In this document: in pieces, positions 12,701 to 23,731 of the stretch
How the letters are laid out: the number at the start of each line of letters is the position of its first letter
Position numbering within the stretch: the first letter of the stretch is position 1
Assembly: GCF_023065955.2 (NCBI RefSeq)
Contig: NW_026623067.1
Location: 59,032,444 to 59,096,443 of the forward strand
Length of the DNA stretch: 64,000 bases
Source: Ursus arctos
Lineage: Eukaryota; Chordata; Mammalia; Carnivora; Ursidae
Direction of reading: 5' to 3'
Program-made: the position numbers and the translations under genes
The notes under the pieces: generated by a model
What the model saw: only the letters and a program-made list of their open reading frames with translations
What the model was told of the DNA's origin: nothing
Database searches by the model: none

Positions 12701-13362
12701 CAACACTGGGGCAGCAGCACCCAAAAGTGCGCTCTAAGGCAAGAGGTCTTCAAATAATACTCGTCCCCTTGGGGATCCACAGACTTTCCAGGGGGTACGG
12801 ATGCTAAATAAAACATTTGAAGGGAATCAATTTCTAGATCCTCAACTTCTATATGTCCTATATGCTGTCTATGTCCTTTTCTGAAACTGCCTGATAACCC
12901 AAATCACACTTGAAAAAGAAAGACCTGCCCCTCTCCTAAGCCCAATCTTTCTGCGGTGGACCAATCATTCATCAAAACTTAGGGCCTTTCTGTCTTATCC
13001 TGTCATCTCAGTTTCCTCTGTTAAGAATGAAATTTGACCTTTGAGGGAGGTTCAGAATTCAGAATGATCAGTACAGTATAGATTAGTGACACTGATCATT
13101 CAAATGTTCTTGGAATCTTTCCTAGAATTATCAGCTTTTTAGAGATAAAACCCACAAGTAAAGATTCTATTCAGATTCTTTCTGATTCAGACAGCATTTC
13201 AGGAAGTTACCTAAAATCTATTTTATCAAATCTGTCATAAAATATTTCTTTTTATTTCAAATTATAACATGTTTAATGTTTTCTACCTCCTATTTACAGT
13301 GTACTTCTTTAAATACAGGATGATAAATTTCACATGTTAACTTACCAGGGAGTATGTAGGAT
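6754..13362. other. Intergenic DNA without CAN-SINEs
   Basis: About 6.6 kb with no supported gene. It holds an A/GAA-rich simple repeat near 8097-8152, an A run near 9382-9398, old dispersed-repeat-like text near 7255-7900 and 12120-12330, and a TAATTA-rich stretch at 11440-11720 (listed separately). The frames here are short and start inside repeats or low-complexity DNA. Confidence 0.5.
11440..11720. promoter_or_regulatory. Candidate conserved noncoding element with three TAATTA sites
   Basis: TAATTA homeodomain cores occur at 11527-11532, 11594-11599 and 11651-11656 in repeat-free sequence. This is only a motif cluster; conservation was not tested. The neighbouring gene desert and neural gene make an enhancer plausible. 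Confidence 0.25.
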
Positions 13363-13514
13363 TTTTTTTTTCTTTTTCTTTCTCTTTTTTGTTTTAAGTA
13401 GGCGCCACCCCAGCATGACCCCAACGCAGGACTCGAATTCATGACCGTAAGCTTGAGACCTGAGCCGAGATCAAGAGTCAGACGTTTAACCAACCGAGTC
13501 ACCCAGGCACCCCA
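13363..13514 (-). mobile_element. Short CAN-SINE, antisense
   Basis: A T-rich start followed by TAGGCGCCACCCCAGCATGA, then the antisense tRNA-like head ending GTCACCCAGGCACCCC. It lacks the long GA-rich body. Confidence 0.85.
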
Positions 13515-16500
13515 AGAGTCCAGTAGTTTTTGAAAAAACTTCTGGGAGTGCCCAAGCAAATGCGTTTTTAAAAGCCAGTTTTTGAGATGTCATTATGAGC
13601 TGGGAAGGCAAACAAAGTAGGGGGAGGTTGGTTTCTGTGGTGAGTGAAGCTTGAGAAATGCTGACTGGAGGTGGAGCCGGCCTCAGATCCTTCTAATACG
13701 CTAATGGGGTTAGGGTTCTCTGAGAGCTACACTCTTCAGTTTCTCCCAAGTCTGGACCAGAGGAGAGAGGCAGCCCCAGGGGATAACTTGAGAGCACTTT
13801 AACCCTTCCCCTCAGGAATCTCAGTCTCTGTAACCCCCAGCCTCCGCACCCGGAACATACACTGAGTACACACAGTCTGAGCGCTATGACCCGGAGCTAG
13901 AACCCTGTACAAACGGGCCCCCACCAGCCACTGAGGCACAACCAGCAAACACAATGTCCTCTGAGAAAAAGGTTCTGGAGCAGTAGTTCACATCAATCCT
14001 GATCATACTAATGTCATGCAGGAGAAGCGGGCAATTGAAACAAATGTGAGGAAAATGCCAGACTCCCAAAATACCTATGTATTTCCTTTATAATATCCAG
14101 ATGTGCAAACCGGATATTTTTCCTATTGAATTATCTGGAAATTTACTTCAGTTCTTAACACCATTTTGTATGGATTCGTGCAACTTCTGTTCATAGGACA
14201 CTTAGACCGTTCCTGATTTGGGCCTTATTCGTGATATAGTCTTCACACCACAAACTGTATAGAAAGAAGCAAGTTAGCTAGAGGCATGGATGAGAAGTAG
14301 AGACAAACCCCGTGACAAAGAATGGCTTCATGTCTCATCACTTAATACTGCAGATCAGATCCTATGTCCTATGTCTGTTTCACACGGTATGGATTTCCAA
14401 CACAACCCAGAACGCTTAAAAGCATTGTCTTCGCCCCTCTTGAACGAGATCCTAAAAGTTCACTTGGTTGTCCATAGAACGCTCCTAAACACCTCCAATT
14501 TAGTTAATTCTCTGAATAAGAAGACGTCTTTTCAATTCCAAAGCTAATGGAATTTCTTGTTTGATATCATTTAATAAAATAAACTATGGATTGACGGAAT
14601 CTTTGACTTCTCAACAGAATATTTTGCATCCGACAATGACATACCTCACTGTGTGAAAATGGAAAGGCCATGTGGCAAGAGCTGCTCTGCTGGAAAAGGA
14701 AGAAAGCCAGTATTCTTACAGCACTCTTGCTCCATACTGAGCTATGTTGAACGCTGTAAAAATAAGTTTCCCCAACGAGAAGTGTCCTTCAGATGCCAGC
14801 TTCGTATCTCCCTTTCTCACCTGCGGTGTCTCTGCTCGATGACGTGTGATTCTGACCTAGCCTTCCCCTGCCTCAGAGTCCCAGAGAGTAGTGTGAAGGA
14901 TTTGGGTAATTCTCTAATGCAGGGTAAGCAACATATAATTTCAGAAATGAAATGGAAGCCCCTTTTCAAAAGACAGTGTGATCATCTATGAACTTTCTTC
15001 CATTATAACACATCATAACATTATTATGTAAATAACGTGTTTTCCGAACCATCTGTTTCAACTGCCTATCCAAGAGCTCCTCAAGGACATGGGTAGCATG
15101 GGCCTTATTTATCTTTAAATCCTGACCAGCCTGCCCAGAGACTGACCCAAAGTGGACGCTCGATAAATATTAGTTAAATGAATTAGGGGGAAATGGAATG
15201 GACAAATAATGAAGGAAGGAAGGAATTCAAGACTTGAGTCTCCTTCTTCTTCTGGATGAAGCCGTCTGATAATTCCGAGAACCATGTATTGTCATGAGCT
15301 TGTCTGCACCACAGTGTGACAGGTAACAACCGACATGTCTAGGTCTTAGAAATGTGCTGTGCCCTATATTCTCCGAACAGTGGGACTAACATTTGTAGCC
15401 CCTTCGATACTGAGCTATCCTAGGCTTAGTTGCACTTTTTGTACTTTGATATTTAACCTCCCCTTTTTTCCAGATACTATTTTATTTCCGATGATGAGGA
15501 TCTTGCTTAAACGTGCATTTCTTCCCAACTTATCTTCTCTGTCACTTTTAAGACATGCCAACATTTTCTGTCTTTACTGCCTATGTGTTCTGTACGTAGA
15601 AAAAATATGTATATCCTTTTTGTTTCCTTTGTTTCTTTTCTGTAAAGTCCTCGGGTCTAAAAGCTGAGCCCTGAACTTGCCCTGAGTTCCCACGCCACTT
15701 CCTCAGCCGGTCTGCCTGGCGCTATCTCTAAAACATTCCTAGAATTGCTCCTTGCTGAGATCGAAGCTCATGTGCACACCTTAATCTCCATTTCTCTTGA
15801 TGGTTCCAATTCTTCCATATATGGCCCACATACCTCCCTATTGTCTAAAGGTCTGCAGAGGAAAATCCTGTGTCTGTTCTACATCCAAGAAATGCCTATA
15901 TCACTTCGTGGTTGTCCTCCTCTTCTCTGACATTTGGGGCCTTTGCTCGGCTAGCTTCCATCTTCAGACCTGATGCCCCTCTTCAAGTTATTTCATGACA
16001 ACCAAGGATCACATGTGGAGACTTGGGGTTTGTTTTTCCCTGGTTCTGCTACTGACATGATAAAAAGCTGGAGACAGGGTATTGAACCTGACTCTCCCAG
16101 TGAGTATAAAGCAGGGATTTAAAAATATTTGGCAACTGTCCTACTTTGGAGTGTAGCTCTAAGGCTGAACGAGTCTATAACCATAGTAAAGAATTTATTA
16201 TTATGGATCTCTTTTAGCAGGACTATAATTTTACTGGTGAATGTAATGGAGCTCATAATAATATAAAGAAATAAATTAGCAGGCATGGAAGCTTAGAAAA
16301 GCTCTGTTGTCATTGTCTTGAAGAATTTTCTACCCACTGTGCTCCCTTCCTTATCTAAACCCTACTGGATTTTTTTTAGCAAGCATAAAACTGCCCAGCA
16401 ATTCCTTTTTACCTTACCATATTCTGTGGATTAGCTCTGTGGAAGAGCCCATAAAACCTTTGGAAATAAGGCTTATGCTTGATCCTTGTCCCGAACTTCT

Positions 16501-16540
16501 GCAGTACCAGCTCCAGGACAGGTCATGTAAGTTCTCACTA
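13515..16540. other. Intergenic DNA with one L2 fragment
   Basis: There is no supported gene. The frames at 14290-14547, 14653-14991 and 15359-15667 have no recognisable domain, splice context or family resemblance. The L2-like fragment at 15065-15184 is listed separately. Confidence 0.5.
15065..15184 (+). mobile_element. LINE-2 3' end fragment
   Basis: AGCTCCTCAAGGACATGGGT, then TATCTTTAAATCCTGACCAG, and finally CGCTCGATAAATATTAGTTA with AATGAATTA match the final part of L2 in order. It is old and diverged. Confidence 0.75.
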
Positions 16541-16764
16541 ACTTTTTTTTTTAAGTTTTATTTATTTATTTGGGAAAGAGAGAGAGAGCGCGCGCAAGCC
16601 GGGGAAGGGGAAGGGGCAGAGGGAGAGGGAGAAACTCTCAAGCAGACTCCCTGCTCAGTGCGGAGCCCCAACACAGGGCAGGGCTTGATCCCACGACCCT
16701 GAGATCGTGACCTGAGCTGAAATCAAGAGTCAGAGGCTTAACCGACTGAACCACGCAGGTGTCC
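16541..16764 (-). mobile_element. CAN-SINE, antisense
   Basis: T run, AAGTTTTATTTATTTATTTG, a GA-rich body with a short GCGCGC stretch, AAGCAGACTCCCTGCTCAGT, and the antisense head ending in CACGCAGGTGTCCC. Confidence 0.92.
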
Positions 16765-17309
16765 CTCATTAATACTTTTTGATTAGCAATATAATCTTAC
16801 CCTAATGATTCCCTTTATCATAGTGAATAAAGGATGGCTTATGACTTCTAATGAGATTGAAAAGTTGAAAAATTGCTAAGTTCAATACTTTTTTTTTTCT
16901 TCTATTTCTGGAAAAGAAATTGCTCCAAACCCTCCCAAAGCCCTGAAGGCAGTCCCAACAATCCCTGGGTATGTAACAAATTTGCCGAGAGATCTCCCTG
17001 CTCCCCCAGCCCCCTGTCCTCAGGGGCTGAGGCTGAGCAGGAACTGTCTTTTGTCAACTCAGCCACATTGTCCTGGCCACATTCCTCCCCAGCCTGCTCC
17101 CTTTCATAGGCCAACCCCTGAAAATGCCACATTTCCCAGAGACAAGAGACCCAGTTGGCATAATGACCTCCGCACACACATCTCCACATACAGCTGCGCT
17201 GGCCTTGTGGTCTTACCACTCGTGTCTGCCACTAAAGGGAGGGAGGGGGGCATTCGACTTGCCTGAGCACCTGCTCTGGGTAAGGGACTCCTCTCCTGGT
17301 TGCCTTACA
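16765..17309. other. Intergenic DNA, no gene seen
   Basis: Several overlapping frames on both strands (for example 16902-17219) share the same moderately GC-rich DNA, which points to chance. No exon signal or family resemblance was found. Confidence 0.5.
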
Positions 17310-17346
17310 GTGTGTGTGTGTGTGTGCGCGCGCGCGCGCGCGCGTA
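17310..17346. repeat. (TG)n-(CG)9 alternating purine-pyrimidine tract
   Basis: A 37-base strictly alternating tract: TG repeats followed by nine CG dinucleotides (17327-17344). Such tracts are the classic Z-DNA-forming type. A long CG run is rare in mammalian DNA because methylated CpG is lost by deamination. Confidence 0.95.
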
Positions 17347-19871
17347 TCTCTTCCCAAATCTCTCACCCTCCCTCTCTTCCTCATCCCTCCCTCCTTCTCT
17401 GTCCCAGAGGTAGGTTTGGGAAAGGGATAGGCCGGTTAATGTGTACCAACCAGTGGTGGAGGGAGCCCTGGCCTGTAGCATTGGCAATTGTCATGGTGTA
17501 ATGAGTCCCCCCACCCCCTGGCTGATTTCAAGTCATGCATGTGACATCACTGAATGTGGAGGTGAAAAGAGCATACACTGTCAGCTCCAGAGAGCAGGAT
17601 GGAGCAGGCCCTGGTTTGGGGTAAGAATAGATGGCTCTGCAACTCAAAACTCTCTTTCCCCAGGTTTCTGTGAAACCAGCTCAAAGATTGAGCAAAAATT
17701 TGGCTTTTTTTTTTTTTTTTTTAGCATCTCACTTTTAAAATTTGACTCAGTTCCCTTGTTAAACATGAAGGTCCAGCTATTTACCCCGAAGGGCTGCAGA
17801 AAGACTACACTACTATAAAATCTGCCAGCCTCTGCTTGAGTTCCCTTATGGAAAAAGGGCTGCCTTCACTTGCAAAAAGCATTTTTCTCTAGTTTCTTCA
17901 ATACAAAGCATGCAGGGCAGATTTAATGAAAGGCACTTAATAAAAAATAAATACTACGTTAAGACCACTCATGCATATGACTTCCTGACGTTGCTAGAAG
18001 TGCCAACTAGCCCATGAGCTAATTATCCTGTAAATTTCCTTTTCTTTCCCAGTGTGGAGGTGAGATCTAATTTGAAAGATTAAAATCTTTGCATGATTAC
18101 AGTATATGGTAATTGTTAAGCTCTGTAGTTACATGCTCAATAGCTACTAAGTGCAAAGAATTACAGGTGATTTGTGCTTGTAAGGTAAATTCCAAGAATT
18201 TACCTTTTACAAAAGTCAAGGAAGTGGAGATGGCAAATAACAGATGTGTTAAGTGGAGCAAATCCTTGTGAACTTCAGGAAAGAGGGGCTGAGGGGTCTC
18301 TGGATTCACAACACGCCTTCTCATGCATTTCTTAGGTTGTGCTAAGCTTGATTTACATCAAAGCACTGCCCCAGTGGGTCAAGTTATCTAAGGAGTATAT
18401 AGCCCAAATTTTGGAGGATTGCCAAATGTCTGCTCTTCTCACAGTAGAGGAACCAAGCAAACTGTGTCCATCACTTTCAAAGACAAAAAGCCAAGTCCGA
18501 TCTTCTTGAATTCAATATTAGAGCAATGATATGGTATTATTTATATATACGTGTATGTTTGTTTAAGAAAAAATAAGAAGGCTTTTAGTATTTATGCTTC
18601 CAACTCCACCACTCTTTGGTTTTGTGCCAACCATTCTTTCCTTACCTTCGTAGACCACACCGGAAAAGGCATTCGTTAAACTAATATTTACGCAGCACCC
18701 AGTGCATACCAGGCTCCTGTTCTTGGCACTGGGGACATGATGATAAATAAAAGAGATAAGGTTTCTGCTCTCATGGACTCAGAGTCCAGCAGGAAAGAAA
18801 GATTACTAAGGCTCATAAGGACTACTTCTGAGTCCTAGGAAAGAGAAAGGCAATGTGCCAGGGACAGTCCGGTGTCTATCCCAGTTTAGGCACCAAGGAA
18901 AGCATCTGTGAAGAAGTGATGCTTAATTTGAGACCTTAAGGATGAGGAGGTATGATTAGCTCAGAAGAGGAGGAAAGAGCAAAGCCAGGCTTTTCTCCAG
19001 GCAAGCAATGCAAAAGGAGTTTACACAGCTCTGAATGCCTTTCTTTTACTGCTTCTCTCCCTGCAAACCACGAAGATCAGTGCACTTTGCTTGTTGTAGC
19101 TAAGATATCTTTTATTTTTCTAGTTCTAGTTCCGGACGTTCCTGGTAGCTGCAGGCATAATTCTAAGAGAACGAGTAATATCAGACCTGATGAAACTGGG
19201 CCTTTATGTGGACAGGCAATAGTGAGTCACTCGAAATTAGAACTCAGAATGGCCTGGGAGTGGCTTGTTCCGGCGTCCATTCTGAGGAGGTATCCGGGAG
19301 TCTGGCTTCCCTAGTAAAGAGAAGGGGACACATGAGCAAGCCAAAGGAGGAGGGGCTGGTGGACAGGACAGGGTCAGACTGACCTCACGCAGAACAGGAT
19401 CAATGGTGGTTCCCAGAACCATTACAGTCGACCGTAAAGGATAATGGAGAATAAACTCCTGTCCTTGGAAGTTCATACATACAAATGATAACTAGATAAT
19501 TGTCACTTTTATGTCTCGTGTTTTATAGTAATGACACAGCTTAAACCATGTCAACATCCAGAATTTTTGGAAAATTCACCCATTTCCCTTAATGGTAAGA
19601 TTTTTCGTCTTACACCAGAAGAGGAGCCTCACCATTGACTTATCTTCATGTACAATCATAACATGCTAGTAATTGTTTTTAAATTTATAATTTTTGAAGT
19701 AGGTTTTGTTTTTTAAAGAAAATTAGAAAAGTAGGAAAAAAGGAAACACATGATACATGGGCTATATCATCATCCAAATAAAACCAGAGTTTATATTTGT
19801 TTTTTTTTTTCAGCCATTTGTGTTATACACCATTTTTAGGTTTTGCTTTTGCAAAACCTCCTTCTTATTCT
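17347..19871. other. Intergenic DNA, no gene seen
   Basis: No supported gene. A T run lies at about 17705-17722. The part at 18660-18960 (GGGGACATGATGATAAATAA, then AGACCTTAAGGATGAGGAGG) resembles an old dispersed repeat that I cannot name securely. Confidence 0.45.
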
Positions 19872-20042
19872 TCAGAGAGAGAGAGAGAAAGTACGAGGAG
19901 CAGAGAGAGAGAGAGAATTTTAAGCAGGCTCCATGCCCAGTGCAGAGCCCAATGCGGGGCTCAGTCTCATGACCCTGAGATCATGACCAGAGCCGAAATC
20001 AAGAGTCAGACGTTTAACTGACTGAGCCACCCAAGGCACCCC
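19872..20042 (-). mobile_element. CAN-SINE, antisense
   Basis: GA-rich body, TTTTAAGCAGGCTCCATGCC, and the antisense head TGACTGAGCCACCCAAGGCA. It lies just left of the antisense L1 3' end. Confidence 0.88.
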
Positions 20043-20498
20043 TTTCCTTCCTCCTAATATAACTAATTCAATACTCCACATATGACGCTGAGAACTGTTA
20101 TATATTTTTATTTATATGTCTTTATTGAAGCGTAGTTGACACAATGTTACATTAGTCTCAGGTGTACAACGTAGCGATTCCACGTCTCTGTGCCACGCTA
20201 TGCTCACCCCTAGTATAGCTACCACCCATCACCATAGATGATCACAGTACCAGTGACTGTATTCCCTACGCTGTGCCTTTCATCCCCATAAGAGCTATTT
20301 TATTTTTATTTAACATTCTAACAAACATCTTCTTCTGTTATGACATAACTTTTGGAAACATTACATTTAATGGCTGTACACTATTCCATCAAGTTGATAT
20401 GCCATTGCTCACTGTCCAAAGTCTTTCACTGGACAATCAGGCCCTGGTGAGTGTTTGTTTTAACCCAAATCTTTTTTCAATAATGAGGATTACTTCCA

Positions 20499-20702
20499 GG
20501 ATGCACAGGTGTCTCAGTCGGCTGAGTGTCCAACACTTGGTTTCCACTCAGGTCATGATCTCGGGGTTGTGGGATTGAGCCCTGCGTCAGGTTCCACACT
20601 TGGCATGGAGTCTACTTGAGATTCTCTCTCCCTGTCCCTCTGCCCCTCCTCCTGCTCTCTCTCTCTCTTTCTAAAATGAATAAATAAACCTTTTTAAAAA
20701 AG
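20499..20702 (+). mobile_element. CAN-SINE inside the antisense L1
   Basis: A diverged head (ACAGGTGTCTCAGTCGGCTG), a CT-rich body and an A-rich tail. It has a perfect 19-base duplication, ATAATGAGGATTACTTCCA, at 20480-20498 and 20703-20721. Confidence 0.94.
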
Positions 20703-21052
20703 ATAATGAGGATTACTTCCATAGTAAAGACCCTCAGGGGTGGCATAACTGGGTCAAAGTTATCAATATTTAAGGATTCCTAAAATTTGTAGTCTAGATC
20801 ATATCTTAAAACATTATATCAATTAATACTCCCCTTGACAATGTATAAAAGCACTTGCCCTATCACACTTTTGTCAGTTCTCTCTCTTTCTGTGTCTTAA
20901 CTTCTACTAATTTGTTAGCGGGGGAAAAAATGTCTTAATTTGCATTTCTGTGTGATTGATCTTTTTCCCATATTTTTTTATTAGTTTTATCCTTGATATA
21001 CTGTCTATTCATGTTCTTTGCTCATTTTTAATTAGCCCTCTTTTATGCTTTT

Positions 21053-21260
21053 TTTTTTTTTTTTAAGATTTTATTTTATTTATTTGACAAAGAGACAGCC
21101 AGTGAGAGAGACAGCCAGTGAGAGAGACAAGCAGGGGGAGTGGGAGAGGAAGAAGCAGGCTCCCAGCAGAGGAGCCTGATGTGGGGCTCGATCCCAGAAC
21201 ACTGGGATCACGCCCTGAGCTGAAGGCAGGCGCTTAACGACTGAGCCACCCAGGCACCCC
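21053..21260 (-). mobile_element. CAN-SINE with an internal 16-base tandem duplication
   Basis: Antisense element with T-rich start and CACCCAGGCACCCC end. A perfect 15-base duplication, CTCTTTTATGCTTTT, lies at 21038-21052 and 21261-21275. Inside, the unit AGAGACAGCCAGTGAG occurs twice in tandem (21091-21106 and 21107-21122), a local expansion within the element. Confidence 0.95.
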
Positions 21261-21409
21261 CTCTTTTATGCTTTTGAGGAAAAAATCACTGTTTTTGCCT
21301 TAAAATTGTTTTAACATATAAAACCTTTTCATTTTTTTGCTGTTAATTCTGTACCATGATACATAATGTGATTTCCATTTGAGATGGTATATAAATGCAG
21401 CTCCTTTTT

Positions 21410-21614
21410 GGGACGCCTGGGTGGCTCAGTCGGTTAAGCGTCTGCCTTTGGCTTAGGTCATGATCCCAGCGTCCTTGGATCAAGTCCTACATAGGGCTCC
21501 CTGCTCGGCAGGCAGTCTGCTTCTCCCTTTATCTGCTCTGCCTGCTCCTCTCCCTGCTTGTACTCGCTCGCTCTCTCCCTCTCTCTGACAAATAAGTAAA
21601 TAAAATCTTTTTTA
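21410..21614 (+). mobile_element. CAN-SINE
   Basis: Head GGGACGCCTGGGTGGCTCAG, a CT-rich body and an AAATAAGTAAATAAAATC tail, bounded by a perfect 17-base duplication, AAATGCAGCTCCTTTTT, at 21393-21409 and 21615-21631. Confidence 0.96.
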
Positions 21615-21700
21615 AAATGCAGCTCCTTTTTACTTCAAATAAACTCAGCTACTCTGAGGCAGACTATATGATGCAGCTTTCTACTAGACTTGTGTCTTTT

Positions 21701-21882
21701 TTTTTTAAGGTTTATTTATTTATTTGAGAGAGAGGGCGAGGGAGAGAGATCACATAGGAAGGAGGGAGAAGCAGACTTGCCACGGAGCAGGGAGCCCGAT
21801 ATGGGGGCGCAATCCCAGGACTCTGGGATCATGACCTGCACCAAAGGCAGACGTTTAACCAACTGAGTCACCCAGGTGCCCC
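21701..21882 (-). mobile_element. CAN-SINE, antisense
   Basis: T-rich start, TTTATTTATTTATTTGAGAG, and antisense head ending CACCCAGGTGCCCC. Flanked by AGACTTGTGTCTTTT (21686-21700) and AGACTTATGTCTTTT (21883-21897), one mismatch in 15. Confidence 0.94.
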
Positions 21883-21897
21883 AGACTTATGTCTTTT

Positions 21898-23039
21898 CTT
21901 ATATTCTTATAGCTCGCCTCCTTACCTTAAATACACGTGGTGCATATGTGTATATGTATATTTTTATACTCGCGCACAATGTGCAGGTGGGGACAAAAAG
22001 AGGGAGTAAAATTTCATTTGCTCTCTATCATTTTAGTCACCAGTTCAATACAATATTTGGTTAAGTTGTAGGTATCAACCATGTATGATATCCTTGTCCT
22101 TAGAAACCAAGAAAGTTGATAATTGAGCATAAAATAAAAATATTAAGTAATGAGAACTTTTAATTTTTTTTTTAAAAAGCAAGCATGTAATTTTTTAAAA
22201 ATAACTATTTGGAAGGATGCATATTGATTTCACTGAAAATATCCTTTGAGACTCTACATTTGTAATTGCCTTCAGAATTAGTTTCTGAGTCTCCTTCATT
22301 TTACCACATTGATTACAATTCTTAGTCACTTATCTTGATCTAACCTACTTTGAGAGGGTTCCAACGGTAATGTTCCTGTCATCTCAAGGACTAGAAGATT
22401 GCCACGATGCATCCGTCTATTTCAGTCTATACTCCCAAGAATCTAAGTGCCAATCAAAGACCAAAATAGGGGGAGGTTTTGGGTAATGGAACACCCTTGT
22501 AATAAGCACGTGGCATCTAAAGGTGCCTACTTTGACCAAGTCCAGGTTCATCTGTGGACACTGGTTCTGGCAGAGATCTCCAAGAGCCGGTACGCTGTAT
22601 GCACCCAGTACCACCCAATGTGATGGCCCTGCTTCTCGAATGTGTGTTTGAAAAGTCCATTTTGAGTCCTAACATTTTTATTATGTTTTCAAAAACTAAG
22701 AAAAGTTGCATAAAATCAAGATAAAACTGAAATTAGGCTACATCATATAGGATTTAGCAAGGTTTTGCTACAATTAACTGTGTGCACACAATTTTGAGCA
22801 CTCCTTTTTCTAACGAAACGGAACGAGTCAAGTCTACAAAAGTGTAATGCCGTGATTTAGAAAATTATCACACAGCAGTCCTTTGAGTATAGAATGGCAC
22901 TTAGGTCAATACGCATTTGTTCAGAAATTCCTAAGATGCTCATATTTTGAGGTAGAATCAGCAGTGTGATTGATTATTCATTTAAAAAAACACTCTTGGC
23001 CTCCCAGCAGCAATGAACTAACGTCTTTAGATCAATATT
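21898..23039. other. Intergenic DNA, no gene seen
   Basis: AT-rich, without a named repeat or supported gene. Frames are short and lack any resemblance to known proteins. Confidence 0.5.
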
Positions 23040-23470
23040 TTTTCTCTCTAATCACAAGAAGAAACCCAGTGCATCAGAAAAGTCATCGGCAAAATTATAA
23101 AAAGATATGTGCCAACTGTTTCTGAGAGCCCATAGAAGAGGGGACAGAACAAAACAGTAAGAAATGCTTGCCATATGCTGAGAGATGACTGGTAATGGAA
23201 AATATTCATAAACGAATGACTAACACTTGTCTGTATGTTATTCAGGTGCACAGATAAAACACATCCATCTCCTTAGCATCGGCTCTTGATGCAAATTACT
23301 CTTAAGGCTCCGGCAGTCATTTCCGGAGCCTTGTAATTCTTTATACAGACTGAACCATCATTGGTGTCAGCAGTTTTGCTGCATAAGCACTTTACAATTA
23401 AATCCTAACATCTGAATTAGCATAAAACATTCTGCATAAAATAATTCATATTGAAGACTTTCCTTTTCAA
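23040..23470. promoter_or_regulatory. Candidate conserved regulatory element with octamer and hairpin
   Basis: Repeat-free block with a perfect octamer motif ATGCAAAT (23289-23296), the POU-factor site, next to a long inverted repeat (23294-23338, listed separately). Other AT-rich homeodomain-like words (AATTAGCATAAAAC, AAATAATTCATATT) lie to the right. An enhancer role is inference from the motifs and the gene-poor setting. Confidence 0.35.
23294..23338. repeat. Inverted repeat (10-bp perfect stem plus 6-bp outer stem)
   Basis: AAGGCTCCGG (23304-23313) is followed by a 9-base spacer and its exact reverse complement CCGGAGCCTT (23323-23332). Outside it, AATTAC (23294-23299) pairs with GTAATT (23333-23338), with only a four-base one-sided bulge. 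The total is 16 possible base pairs. Confidence 0.95.
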
Positions 23471-23530
23471 TTTCCCCATTGGTGTTGCTGTTGTCTTGTA
23501 TTTCAAAACAGCCTGGAAATCTTCCTCATC

Positions 23531-23731
23531 TTTTTTTTTTTTTTTTCCCTTGAAGAGAAAGTGTACTGGTGTGTGAGCAGGGGGAGGGTAAGGGCAGAAG
23601 GAGAGAAAATCTTAAGCAGGCTCCATGCCCAGCACAGAGCCCAACATGGGGCTGGATCTCATGACCCTGAGATCATGACTTGAGCTGAAATCAAGAGTCG
23701 ATGCTTAACTCACTGAGCCACCCAGACACCC
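23531..23731 (-). mobile_element. CAN-SINE, antisense, diverged
   Basis: T run, GA-rich body, AGCAGGCTCCATGCCCAGCA, and antisense head CTGAGCCACCCAGACACCC. The flanks CTTCCTCATC and CTTCTCCTTATC are a likely imperfect duplication. Confidence 0.9.

Larger units (their letters stand above)
20095..21400 (-). mobile_element. LINE-1 3' part, antisense, broken by SINEs
   Basis: Read on the minus strand, the 20100-20290 part ends GTTGTACACCTGAGACTAAT...TCAATAAAGAC, the typical L1 3' end of laurasiatherian mammals. Further right, antisense 3' UTR and ORF2-like text continues (GGCTGTACACTATTCCATCA; TTAATTTGCATTTCTGTGTG; TTTGCTCATTTTTAATTAG). SINEs at 20499-20702 and 21053-21260 interrupt it. More than one L1 copy may be joined here. 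The right end is approximate. Confidence 0.7.
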
